The position numbers were made by a program, and so were the translations under genes. Under the pieces are notes generated by a model. It was not told the DNA's origin, did no database searches, and worked only from the letters and a program-made list of their open reading frames with translations. Positions 19,576 through 31,790 of a DNA stretch of 64,000 nt are shown here, piece after piece; positions within the stretch are counted from its first letter, which is position 1; each line of letters opens with the position of its first letter. The DNA is from Sweltsa coloradensis (Eukaryota; Arthropoda; Insecta; Plecoptera; Chloroperlidae), in contig JAMZAV010002015.1 of assembly GCA_024449915.1 (NCBI GenBank), positions 91,247 through 155,246 on the forward strand, in the 5' to 3' direction.

Positions 19576-19599
19576 CAAAACCCTCTGTTCTTACCTACT

Positions 19600-19605
19600 A
19601 ACGTC
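19600..19605. repeat. Polinton target-site duplication, right copy
   Basis: AACGTC directly follows the terminal CT and equals 4905-4910. Confidence 0.93.
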
Positions 19606-19698
19606 AAGGCCATTACATCCCGCGTCTTCGGCGGTTTGTTAGGACCTCGGGCAGGACCCGGCCTTGGACTTGACTCCTGCGCCGTGATCTCAGAGTAG
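19606..19698 (+). other. possible host exon, right part
   Basis: Thirty GC-rich open codons continue the frame found left of the Polinton and end at TAG (19696-19698). See 4807-4910 for the caution: the reverse strand is open too. Confidence 0.25.
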
Positions 19699-21386
19699 GC
19701 ATGAGGCACGCGCTGGTTTGATACCCGTGCGACGATCCCACGACAACAACCGACAACATAATATACGTGTAGACGTTTCCAGTGTTGAATTCAGGAATTT
19801 ACGTTTGCCCCCCCGGGATGAAAAAATAACTATAAGCACTGCCACTATTAGTAGGTTTTTAGTACAACTGGTACAGTATTTTTCAATATACGCCTATATT
19901 TAGAAAATGAATAATGAATTCAATGAATATCAATATTGTAATTCAATTTATATACACATGATAATCATATAGTAATCAAATAACCACATAAAAGTTGAGA
20001 CAATGATTTTTGTTTCTAGTATCGACTGCACAAAAACTAAATTATTTTGGTATTGCATTCAGCCCACAACTTTTTTCTAAAACGCACCAAATGCACTCTA
20101 AATACCTGATTTTCAAAATTTTCGCCTGCGGCCCTATTGTTGGGGGCCTTTGCCGCCCAAACCCTCTGTATGGTCCCTATATAATATCCCCCGGGATGAA
20201 AAGCCTGAATTCAAAACTGGACGTTTCTGCACTCGCGAGGGCTCGAGACCATAGAGTTTCCGATATACTACTTTTGGCACAAGGCATGACACTCGATTAG
20301 TCAACTATTGCACACGGTGAGTGATAACATTCATCACAACATTCATTCATAAGAGTATTAGTTAATTTAATAATATTGGTAAGTAACAATTGCGCGGGGT
20401 CGGGGTTTCTCGAGAAAAGGCCTTGTCTCTCCCAAGCATAAGCTTACTGACGACATCTTCGTCTTCGCAAATCTACCTGTTCAATTCTCGTGCCATGCAT
20501 GAAGGATCTGGTTTTCCCACTATAATAGTCATTAGTCAGTCGCTACTCGCTACCGTTCAACGAAGTCTTCAACCTCTTGCAGCTGATCAACGGATTGTTC
20601 ATGATTTAAGCTATACTTTCTCAGTCCCGAAGATATTATTCTCGTTTCACTCAAAACTACCAACTAGTATAACCTACATAGTTATTAGCACATTTATTTC
20701 ATGAACATTGATCAGATTCGGATGCCGTTCTACCTATGACCTTGAATGAAAGCTACAACATGCAAACTATTCGAGGATATAGAAAGAAGATCCATGTATG
20801 CTCCATAATATATGCAAACCCTGTTAAAAGTGATGTGTAAGGCCGCTCATTGATAAAACTGATTGTTATTAATCGGCTGTATATATTCACGTAGGCCGAC
20901 TAACACACGTAAAATGTAATTTGACCTTCAATAAGCTTGTACATACACTCTTAATTATGCATATTTTTATAGGTACAAAGTGGCGAGCTTTTGGTGTTGT
21001 GTATATTATGTTATACCTTCGGGGGTCACGCACGGCAAGTGACTTCAAGGTCACCAAACAATATCCAACCTGTTGGGAAGACGAAGTGAAGATACTTGGA
21101 ATGTAGGTAAAAACAAGACTGATCTGGAAACCTGAACATTTGCTCTAGCGATGCGGTAGAAGAGTCATTGCACCTTAATATCACCTGAACTAGAAAAACA
21201 TTGTTTGACATGAACTCTTGTTAAATGCTGTGTGCTACTGCTCAGATATACACACTCGATACACATAAGAAGTGCATAGGCCGACATCTTTTTGCGGAAA
21301 TAAGAAATAAAATGAAAGTACAAAGTGAATCCGAGAGCCGTACATTATGTAGCCAACTTGGAATATGTTGAAAAAAATTAACAATA
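19699..21386. other. non-coding stretch
   Basis: No supported gene. Open frames of up to 104 codons (for example 20390-20704) lack motifs and coding-like composition. The word CCCCCGGGATGAAAA occurs at about 19810 and 20189, hinting at an old dispersed repeat. Confidence 0.5.
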
Positions 21387-22040
21387 CTAGGAAGCTTCGC
21401 AAACGCTTTTTCAGGCGCGTTGTTGGATGAGCGTAATTGTTTTAAAACGAATAAAAAGCGTAAAATTGCAATTTTCAGAAAATAATTTTTCGATTCCGCT
21501 CAAATTTCACACGAATATATCAATTCATAAAATTAAGGGTCTGTAAACAAATCAATACAATCGGATAAAGCATGTGGTGTTATAAGTCGAAGAAATTTTA
21601 AAAATCGAAAAAATCGTAAAACTGCGATTTTCATGAGAAATAATTTTTGATTATGCTCAAATTTCACATGAATATATTAATTCATAAATTAAAGGTTCTG
21701 TGAAAAAATCATTACATTCGGATAAAGCATGTAGGTGTAATAAGTCGAAGAATTTTTTTTTATCGAAAAAAACCGCAAAATTGCGATTTTTATGAGAAAT
21801 AATTTTTCGATTGCGCTCAAAAACGTAGCAGTTCTAAGTTCAGAGATTTCGAAGGCCTCCATAAAATGTCATTGTAAGTGGACTATCGGTTTAGCCGGAA
21901 TCGTGTTAACAAACAGACAAAAATACAAAAAAAAAGAAAAAAAAGAAAGAAAGAAAGAAAGAAAGAAAAAAAAACGTTCCGGATCTTTTTCTCTAGTGTA
22001 GTGAAATGGAATCTTCGCTTCGCTCGCTACGATCATCCAA
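21387..22040 (+). mobile_element. pearl/HINE-like non-autonomous element, copy A
   Basis: Begins CTAGGAAGCTTCGC and then TTGGATGAGCGTA. Core repeats of about 160 bp follow (starts near 21482, 21641 and 21799, each with TTTTCGATTnCGCTCAAATTTCAC and GCATGTnGGTGTTATAAGTCGAAGAA). Then come a unique segment, an (AAAG)n microsatellite (21935-21973) and a right end TACGATCATCCAA. The left subterminal motif is inverted at the right terminus. This layout (subterminal inverted repeats, central tandem repeats, microsatellite) is that of pearl/HINE elements. It encodes nothing. Confidence 0.65.
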
Positions 22041-22110
22041 ATATATTACCACATTAGAAAAAAATACGTTGAATATGTAAGTATCTGGAAATTTAGGCAA
22101 TGGTTAATTT

Positions 22111-22230
22111 AGTCAGTCTCGTTATGTCAAATAAAGGCCATATCTTGCGAAATGAATATGGTGGCTATAAAGTCAGTCTCGTTATGTCAAATAAAGGCCA
22201 TATCTTGCGAAATGAATATGGTGGCTATAA
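22111..22230. repeat. perfect 60-bp tandem duplication
   Basis: The 60 bases at 22111-22170 are repeated exactly at 22171-22230, between two pearl/HINE-like copies. Confidence 0.97.
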
Positions 22231-22325
22231 CAGGGGCGGTCTATAGCCTTGACTCATTGGGGGGGCGGCGAGCTTGATTTTAGGGATGTGATTTTTGGGC
22301 GGCTTTTTTTGACTGTCAATAGTTA

Positions 22326-22969
22326 CTAGGAAGCTTCGCAAACGCTTTTTCAGGCGTGTTGTTGGATGAGCGTAGGTCTTTTTAAACGAAAAAAAGCGTA
22401 AAATTGCGATGTTCATGAGAAATTATTTTTCGATTGCGCTCAAGTTTCACACAAATATATAAATTCATAAAATTAAGGTTCTGTGAAAATATCATTACAA
22501 TATGATAAAGCATGTAGGTGTTATAAGTCGAAGAATTTTTTATTAAACGAAAAAAGTGTAAAATTGCAATTTTAATGAGAAATTATTTTTCGATCGCGTT
22601 CAAATTTCACAACAATATATTAATTCATAAAATTAAGGTGCTGTGAAAAAATAATTACAATCGGATAAAGCATGTAGGTGTTATAGGTCGAAGAATTTTT
22701 TTTTAAAATCGAAACAAAATCGTAAAATTGCGATTTTAATGAGAAATAATTTTTCGATTGCGTTCAAAAACGTGGCAGTTCTAAGTTCAGAGATTTCGAA
22801 GGCCTCCAGAAAATTTCATCGCAATTGGAGTATCGGTTTAGCCGGAATCGTGTTAACAAACAGACAAAAATATACAGAAAAAGAAAAGAAAAGAAAATTC
22901 CGGATTTTTCTCTCCAGTGTAGTGAAATGGAATCTTCGCTTCGCACCTTCGCTCGCTACGCTCATCCAA
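22326..22969 (+). mobile_element. pearl/HINE-like element, copy B
   Basis: Same family and orientation as copy A: left end CTAGGAAGCTTCGC, ~160-bp core repeats (near 22421, 22582 and 22743), an AAAG-rich tract, and right end TACGCTCATCCAA. Confidence 0.65.
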
Positions 22970-25684
22970 TTAGTTATAAGAAAAATAAGAAAGGAATTTG
23001 ACAACAATGGAGACGTGTAGGGAGTTAGTCTTGCAAAACTCTAGTGACTAGTCTAAGACTATTCGCGGGTATAAAGCACGGCGGGGCCCCTTAGCAATTT
23101 TTTTTTCAAATTTGGAGCCTCACACGTTTAAAAATCTAAAATACATGAAAGGTTATAGTGATAGTTGACAATGATATTGTGCAGTGATATGCTGTTAATT
23201 GGTGATCATAATTCTCGATCAAAGTCTAGATGGGAAAGCGAAAGCCCCCTATCGCCGAAGGCAAATTATTTTGCAAATTTGCAACTGTCAGAGGACTAAA
23301 AAACTTTTAAAAATCTGAAATTAGATGAAGATGTCATATAGTGATAATTGTCTATGAAATAAAATTCGGGACGTCATAGGGTCATGGGGAGTGGTTGCGC
23401 CGCCCCCCCCCCCCCCCCTCTGTAACCATCCCTGTGCTATAAAAGTATTGAAGAAAATGCATGTTCGTATTATTTCGTCTAATTGAGAAATAAACTACAC
23501 ATGCATTCACCGAAGTAATTAATTTTATTGGTCCGTATGAATAAACAGCTGGTTATTCCCTCACTTTGTGTTTGCACTGCAATATTGCCAATCCAATAAT
23601 TTCAAATTTTTTCGAAAAGCTATTAGCGTGACATTTCGTTCGTGTTGCCTCAATTCAAGGAACTAAAACAAAACATTCCTGTAAATTTCCAGACCATCGC
23701 GTCCTATCTTCTGAGAACACTCCACGACACTTCCAACCACCAGTAATATAGTTTTTGTCAGTCGAGATGTTTCGCTTGACTAGCCATCAGATACCTTTCG
23801 AGTTGTCTTTAGTCCAATAACCTGAATATCCATTCACACACCAACTACCTCGGATTCGGCAATCCGTGACACACGTAATCCAATTCATTGCGAGCAGTGA
23901 TTGCAACATCATTGTCCTTCGCAACAACCAGTATTCTCACGAGCCTATGGTTTGATTCAGGTGCATCGGTGCATTGCGAACATGTCGAACCAATCCACCT
24001 GCTCCGGTTACTTATTGTATCAGTGACAAGACAGAAGGAACAATAAGAGACGTGAGGGCGTCACTGATTCCTAAAGGTAGTCTTTGTTTGTAAACCACCA
24101 AGACGAGCTGAGCTGTTGCCAATTGACTGCAAATGGTATGAGGATGTAAAAGTCGGGTTTCTTTACAGTATTGTGAGCAATGAATAATAGCAGTTTAACA
24201 AATTGTAGCACTTCCCTATCAGAAAAATGTGCGCTTTGAAGCATCTGTTTTTCAGTAGTCATTTGGGTTGGATTGAAGTCAATACAATTGAAACGCTTCT
24301 ATACAAAAAGTAATAACACAATTTCAAAGTGTTTTCAAGAGTATATTATGAAATAATAAAACCCACAAATAAACAAATCTAACATGACGGGGGTATAGAA
24401 TCGCAGATTTTTTAAAGTAGGGTAAATCAAACCACTTTTGTGAATTGATTGAATGTAACTATAGGCATGCATCAACGGTGACTCGTCGCTTCTCCGATAA
24501 ATAAAGAGTCGTCACTATTATAACCCCACTTAATATAGTTTATTTTTTTATCTATGACACCATTTTATATCACCACAAGCACAAATAACAGGAATATGAA
24601 GCAAGTAAACACATTATTATATTATAACTTCTTTCAAAAAGTAGAAAATACATTTTAGTTAATTAATGTTTCCATCAGCACTATTATAAAAAGCTTCTTC
24701 ATACGCATCGCCAAATAAATTGACGCACTAATGAAAGTAAATTAAATTATTCCGACGATAATCTGATTGTAAAACAAGAATGCAAATTAATTTGGAAATC
24801 ACCGAAAGTGGAGTGGGTCTGCGTGAGGTAGGTCTTGCTGATAGTAAACGCAAGGAAACGAAAGGAAGCTAGGTGATTCGGAAGACTGAACGAGGCAGCT
24901 TTCAAAATCCAGGGATTTATGTTAAAAACATTGTTTTGTGCACGATCATAATAACGCGCACAGCGTGTATACTGTATATATATAACAATTACCTACGAAA
25001 TATTACATAAGCTGCATTCCACGTGTTACGTGTACGTACTTTTAAAGCTATATCACGTGAGTTTTGCTAAAGCAAAGAGGTGCCCGGCACGACAATTTGT
25101 GGCTAATTTCCGTATCTCACGTCTCGTCAAGCCACGTAAAGCTGAGTCCGTGTACACCTTCACTTATTTGTCAAAACACTTCCGAGATTATTTCTTCTTT
25201 CTACTCAAACAAGAGTGCAGGTTTTGAGATTTGACACTAGCAACTTACTTTTGAATACCGGTACATTCTAAACTTGACTTTAAAATGTTGACACTATAGA
25301 CAACTACTTTTATTTTCCTCGTGACAATATACGAATTGGGAATTGGGGGGTACACGTGCACTGGTCGGGAAGAAATATATTATGACAAGATTTTCTTATT
25401 GACCACTCAATGGACTGCACGAGTTCTAGCTTTGCATTGTAAATTGATAAATTAGGTACATAGTGATTTGCGTTTGAATTCGTTTTGAATTCAGAAAATA
25501 TGGCAGTGTAATTTATTTTACCTAATCGGACCGGATAAAAACAATACACATGCAATATAAACTACCGCGTTCCAAATGGTGCATACAAATAACATCTTAT
25601 AACCCAAGCATTTTTCGATTCATAAATGATAAGATAACCATTGTTTATGTCTACATGTAGAAAACAATCGTTTGCAAAAATTGG
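22970..25684. other. non-coding stretch with a C16 run
   Basis: No gene is supported. A diverged direct duplication is visible (about 23100-23190 and 23275-23360, sharing AAAAATCT.AAAT...GATGA and TATAGTGATA words). A run of 16 C occupies 23403-23418. Confidence 0.45.
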
Positions 25685-25725
25685 GTCAGTATTATGTATA
25701 CATAAGTGTGAATCTAAATGGCAAT
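25685..25725 (+). repeat. 41-bp inverted repeat, arm 1
   Basis: The 41 bases are the perfect inverted complement of 26102-26142, about 380 bp downstream. Confidence 0.95.
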
Positions 25726-26065
25726 TAGATTTAATTGCATCAACTCCAATCCGAACACTGCATAGTATTATATAAACAAGTTCGTGAATTATACGTTACA
25801 AAATAACAAGCAGCAATTTGATAAAAGTAAATGCTGTCATTCTCAATCAGAAAGAACTCATGTGTGTCGAATGCAAGCTTGAATGGAACGAACACCATGC
25901 AATTGGGACATGATTTTGACGCTAAGTCACTAACACACAGGGATATTTGGAAGGATTAGGGTATTAGACATGACGCAATCCTTTTGAACTCAACTTATTT
26001 CATTATTTCATTAATATGCAGGTAAAAGTGGTCCACGTGTAAACCTAACAAGAGAATCGATTCAG

Positions 26066-26182
26066 CTCCAGACTCTGACATAAAAGGTTAAACATATCAA
26101 GATTGCCATTTAGATTCACACTTATGTATACATAATACTGACCCCCTCCAGACTGACATAAAAGGTTAAACATATCAAGATT
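26066..26182. repeat. direct repeat pair flanking an inverted 41-bp insert
   Basis: A 39-bp unit (26066-26104, CTCCAGACTCTGACATAAAA...) recurs at 26146-26182 lacking only TC. Between the two lies 26102-26142, an exact inverted copy of 25685-25725. The structure looks like a local template-switch rearrangement. Confidence 0.85.
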
Positions 26183-26892
26183 CGACGAAGCGAAGTAGTG
26201 TCTTCGTAATCGTGTTTTTAGTAGGCTTATATGTTGTTGGATATAAATATATACATATAGGTACGGTGCACAATTTTAAAATGTTATCGAGCTATTTTGA
26301 ATAAGTATCATAATTAAATTATAATTACAAAAAATATAGGTCTGCCTATAGTTATGTTTGACAATTTAAAATTACATTACATTCATAAATACAATCACCG
26401 GAGAATTTGGAATATTCTCAAATGCAAAAAATGTGTACGTCAACTTTTAGTGGGATATTTTGAACTTCCGTCATAGAGAATATAATATAATGCCGGGTGG
26501 ATACATTATATTATTTTTTAAACGGGAGATAAAATAAGGTGGAACCATGCATGTATAAAATGATATAATAGCGTAGCAGTTTTAAAATTGAGGACTTGTC
26601 CTGATTGAAAACACGAAAAAAGCAATCCTGACATAATTTAAAATAACAAGGATTATAAGTTTGTAAAACTTGTAAATACATACGAAATGTATACGTTTGT
26701 GACTCCGAGGTGTTGGATATTGATTTTGAAAATGATCGATAGTGTTCCATTACCATTAGATTAATAACGAATGAAATTGATATAATATATTACGTATACG
26801 AACGTGAGTAAAGTTTTTTATTGTAATGATGTAGTATGCATAATAATGCATAACAAGTAAGGGTACAGGAATACCCAAACAGGGAACAGATT
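26183..26892. other. AT-rich non-coding stretch
   Basis: No supported gene or repeat. Confidence 0.5.
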
Positions 26893-27110
26893 TATTGTCG
26901 AAGAAAGATACGAAAATAACATTCTCTTTGTTGGTGGAGGCGCCGGGTTTACAGGAATCCTCCATTTGCTAGCTTCGCCCCCTGACCCCAGGGTCACCAA
27001 AAAAGGCATGTATCAACCTTGTTGATGCGCAATATCAACAAAAGATGCATGTCAATCGGAATTGCCATGTTCGTTGTTTACCGCGAGTCAGAACACACAG
27101 GAAAGAAAAG
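26893..27110. repeat. dispersed repeat, copy 1
   Basis: Shares ordered words with 35966-36300: GTCGAAGAAAGATACGAAAATAA, GTTG-TGGAGG-GCCG, a polypurine-free middle, then AACCTTGTTGA...CAACAAAA...GCA.GTCAATCGGAA. Non-coding; family unknown. Confidence 0.5.
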
Positions 27111-30100
27111 CGATGCACATTGTGGAGCCGCTCTTATAACATGTCACGCTCGAACGCTTTTTAAGATGTTTATATTAGACTAAATGCGCATCTGAGTGTG
27201 CATCTGCACCAATAAAACCGTGCAATATATTATTTTATTAATGGCGTGACTAATAATAAAATATATAATTTGCACAATGCAAATCAAGCATTGGTGCGGA
27301 ACATACCATTGTATAAATTATACACCTCCATGCCAAACATACTTATAACTTTTTAAATTTCAATGACAATATCGTATTAGATATGATAAAGTATATATCG
27401 TGTATCAATATCCGATATTATCAAGCTAAAAAAACACAACATTTCCAAATCATAACATGCTATCTCATACAGACGCCGATAATGAGGCGTGTGAAACATA
27501 ATGAAGTGAGACTTATTTGCAGCACTCAATCTGACAAGGGAATGCATGTTACGTAATTAATTGCATACCCAACACCTTAGAAACAATGGAAATATTTTTG
27601 AAAATTGAAATGTGGACTGTAGGGTGTGGGGGTACTAAATTGCCGGCGTTGTGCTTCATTGGAGGAAGCAAATATGAGGATGGAGGATAATAAAATAAGA
27701 ATTATTCGGAACAACCTTGGAATTTATTATGTGACTTGTCGTTGCTAGAGGACTGCTCCAAAGTTACCGTTTACACACTCCTAAGCCAAGAACTAATGGA
27801 CTTAATTAATTCTACATCAGAAGTGAAAAAATTTCGAGCGGTATTCAAACCCTGGACCTTCTGCATTGGAAGCTCAGAGACTTTTCGAACAAATGACATG
27901 CTATGTTACGCGGATTCTTCTGACCGCCGCATACCCTGATAGCTACTTCACACCCCACGGGCGATTGAAACACACTTTGCGGGAACATTGTTTACACTGT
28001 TACACCTTCGTGGACAGACAACTTGATAATAGTCTGTTTCGTAGGTGGTTTCAGTATAGTTTCGTGCATTTCACTTTATCTGTGATCAAGATATCTTGGA
28101 ACAATAACAAAGAACATAGATCTGTTTAGGAACACGCCAACCCAGGGCCACGCGCTTTTATTTTATTAGTGCTCAGTCATATCACCCGGTGTCGTATATG
28201 GCTGTTTTTTTTTTTTTTTTACACATTACAAATAATTATTTATTTGATTTAAATTGGATTTACTTTGGGAAAACTTCTCATGAAAACAGTCGCAACTCTT
28301 AGGTTGGTGGCTCCAAATGAAGTTAATTTATTTACAAAATAATTTGCCGTTTATTCTTAATCCTGTCAAATAAGATCTGATATTGACGTTTAGAGGAAAA
28401 AATTGCGATGTCGCTGAATTTTTGCAGAGACCTTCCTTAAATGATACCAATGAACATACTTAAACTCCCCTACAATCGGACTGGAGCTTCGGTCGCCATA
28501 TTGGAAAATGGCGGCCAAAAAGTGTTGGTTATCTAATATCTTCATATTGGTTGGAGATAGACAAAATGTTTCAATAGCAAAAATATTCCCCATTCAATTC
28601 CCTACAAAAAAGGTGTTTTCTATAGTTTTGGTAGGGGCAACGGTTACGTCACAAAATCGTGGTTTGTAAGAAAAACATAAAATATAAAATGCTCTGTTAT
28701 AATAGGATCGAACCTCATAGCTGTATAAAATTCACGTCATGAATATTGTAATTTGTAGTGGAAGTAAGTTCTGAATTCGGATACAAGAATTAAGGAGTGC
28801 AGTCACGTGTGTGGCCCCTACTGCAGTGTTGATGGGCACTGGACAGTCTTGTGATGGATGGCGCAACGCTGACCACCTGAGAAGATCGTGCATGTACTAT
28901 AATGTTACGATATTCTTTTGTTTACTGCTTACGCCTAGATTTATACCTTCAAGCACAGATAGGTAATTAGTAGTTCAATGTACCTAAATTAGTTTGACTC
29001 TTCCGATATTGTTTATTTTTCATTACGGACGCTCGTGGAGAGGAACCACAGACAAAATGCTATTAAAATAGATTTTGTTTTAGAATGTTGTAGGTCTACG
29101 CATTTTAAACAATCATAAAGAACGAATGAAATGTTAGTGTCTTCATCTAATTTAAAGATTAATTATCGCTTTTGTTTTTTATTATTAGGGTTATAAACTT
29201 TAATTTTATATCAAGAAGAAGCTGCTCAAGTTCACTTTCCCCTCTCTATTGAACTTGTTGCAGTAACCACTTTTCATTTCGACGCACTTATAGAGCCAAA
29301 GTCAACAATCAAATTTGACTTCTTTCGCATTAGATCATTTTCCAATTCAATTGTTTCCATTACCTTTGAGTAAACTTCTAGACATGTTAATGAATTTCGA
29401 TCTAGTGTATAAACTAATATCAGGTTAGGTGACTATACCTAGAAGCGATATTTCACGGTCGGATGGTTTAAACGGAAAATAATCCGCCATCAGGAGTTCG
29501 TAGGAATCTAAGCTTAACATCTCGGCTTTGATGTGTAATAATAATGTAGTCGTGTGCCTTTAGGGTGTAAACCCAATATGAAAGAACTAAGAACGATTAT
29601 AAATTATATATTCGTATTCTCACAATGATTACATAATGTGTGCTTGTCTGGTCTCGGAGTTTCGCAGCAACATTCATTACACATAGATAAAATAGAGGGA
29701 GGCGTTCGGGTTTAGCTCATTCAAAACGAGATGGAGAATAAAACTAACTTTTTTAATCGAAATTAACTAAAATTGTTGGAATATTATTGAGATAAGTTAG
29801 AAAGAAATTCTAAAAAAACGTATTTGATCAAAAATATTAAAATGCAAATCCTTTCACAAACTTCGTTGCTAATCCACATTGAAATCTTATCTATTTACCC
29901 TTAGCTATTTTTTACTGTACTTTACTCTATTTTTACTGCCTAAAGGTGTAAATTAATGTATTGTCAAATGGGAGATGATGAAAAATGGTTTAGATATAAT
30001 AAAACTCCCAAGATTTTTAGAACAGATTTTATCTGGGTGGACTGCGGTCACTAACTGGCTGATAAACCCACCAACATTATTACAATACAAAATGGGGAAC

Positions 30101-31500
30101 GAATTTACAAAAACGGATGTCACAACAATAAATTCACATCTAGCTATGATAAAGAGCTACGCAATGATATATTTTTCAACAAAGCGAATGCAAAATTACG
30201 AGGAAATGTGAAATGCAAGTGATTGACATGCAAAGACGTGAGTTGACTACTGTGTCAAGCGGTCTAGGTGTCTCTTTCAAGTCTAGGCGTATCTCGTTGG
30301 CCTAGTCCGACGAGATTAGAAGAAAACATCAATCGTTTTCCCACTGCTGTGCGGTTTCAACTAATTGCACCGCAAGACATTAAGTGACATAGGTTGCCTG
30401 ATCATTGACCTTTGTCTGCACTTTCTCCTTAAACGGTATTCGAGTCTTGTATGGAACGCGGGTATTGTGGTGGAAAAGCCGGTTTTTTACCCATGATAAT
30501 GAATAAATTACAATTCGAAATTAGCGTTAGGATCGGTTCATTCAGCTTTTTTATTTTACACGTGCCTGCGAATGAAATGTGTACATTTTAACTTTGTTCC
30601 AGCTACACAGCTATTTAGTAACGGTTGATGACAGCAGAGGCCACTCTGTCATCGTTTACTCAGTTACCATAATGTATCACATTGCTGTAAATTATTTTTG
30701 TATAGTGGCACTGCACTATTGATCGATTGACTAATATCAGTTATTATTTTATAAGTAAACGCTAAGATCTGTAAATACTTCATAACTTGGCTCTATTGGA
30801 CTTTTGTCCAGGTTGTCATAGAAGTTGTAGACAGCATTGTTCCCACTTCAAACTCACAGAATGTCTCTCCACATGTTTCTCTTTAATTAAACTTTCAAAG
30901 TATTAGGCTCGTACTTAAGAGTAAAAGACAGCGAACATTTTATTGTAATGGAATTGCTTGACTGCCAATAAATTATTAGATTGAGCTATTTATTGATACC
31001 ACATTCACTTTCTAGGTAACTTGTAAATGTAATACACGAATTATGATTCTTAGCAAGGCAATTGGACATGTTGTTTTTTTTTCCTTTGTCTATACTCTTT
31101 ATTAATGTACTGTATCCGTGTTTCTACTATTCGAGACGTTTACGTTGCTTTCATAAATATGTTGTGATTTGTAAAACGTTAAACATTTTATCACAACCAA
31201 CGTTAACAAAGAAGGCTAACAAGAGTGTTAGTCTAATCTCACTTTACTCGCAAGCTAACAAAACTAAAATCGAGATTAAAACAACAGGAAGCTTTTCCGC
31301 AGTCCACAAATTTGCGGAAACAATAATTGAAAGCCTAGCACGAGCAAGAACTAATTACTTTATGCAGTATTGTTGAAGAGTACTTAACATGTTTTAAAAT
31401 ACACAATGCATAACGAACCAACTCCTAAGTATAATATAATTTTAGTTGCATCCAATTTCTTTAAAATAACGAGCGTATGCCTAAAGGAGATAAGGATCCT
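27111..31500. other. long non-coding stretch with minor repeats
   Basis: No gene is recognised. A segment at 27706-27775 (ATTCGGAACAACC, GAATTTATTATGTG, GCTCCA, CCGTTT) recurs at 50655-50730. On the minus strand near 27835-27870 there is a B-box-like GGGTTTGAATACC, possibly a tRNA-derived relic. A T15 run is near 28206. Confidence 0.4.
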
Positions 31501-31790
31501 ACATCCGTTTCAGTAATTGTCCACCCATCCTGAATCGTAATTGTGGTCGTCCGTGAGAGTGTTAACATTGTCGTCCCAACAATGGGTCCCCATTGTGTTC
31601 CCTCCACCCTTGAACCTGGTCGGTATCTTATGTCACTCGGTGTTCATGACACCAGCGAGCGAGGCACACACGAGGTCACCTCAGGACGACAGACGATGCG
31701 GAGACCACGGGCGCGGAGAAAGCACACAGGTCGATCTATACAGGTCAAACGTGCACTGTCGTACGGATTTTAACTAATAATGAGATGTTT
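31501..31790. other. GC-richer island, no gene recognised
   Basis: About 290 bp is richer in G+C than its surroundings and is open in two plus-strand frames for 76-78 codons. There are no domains, no clear splice sites and no matching repeat in the window. Confidence 0.25.

Larger units (their letters stand above)
4911..19599 (+). mobile_element. Polinton (Maverick) DNA transposon, full length
   Basis: The element runs from 5'-AGTAGGTAAG to CTTACCTACT-3', which are exact inverted complements, and is flanked by a perfect 6-bp duplication. It is 14,689 bp long, in the usual 15-20 kb range. It carries the Polinton hallmark set: family B polymerase, retroviral-type integrase with chromodomain, packaging ATPase, adenovirus-type protease, and major and minor jelly-roll capsid proteins. 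Every recognisable gene is on the plus strand. The two terminal repeats have stayed very similar at the outer end (two differences in the first ~85 bases). Several genes contain frame changes, so the copy is probably no longer fully functional unless these are assembly errors. Confidence 0.96.
18691..19599 (-). repeat. Polinton terminal inverted repeat, right
   Basis: The 909-bp inverted counterpart of 4911-5646. The extra length lies in the ATGGCGG array (19160-19530), which has expanded relative to the left end. The tRNA-like block and the flanking motifs are retained. Confidence 0.93.

Noticed and set aside
21792..23020. Related frames beginning MRNNFSIA in several places
   Set aside because: They are translations of the pearl/HINE-like repeats (also at 57710), not genes.
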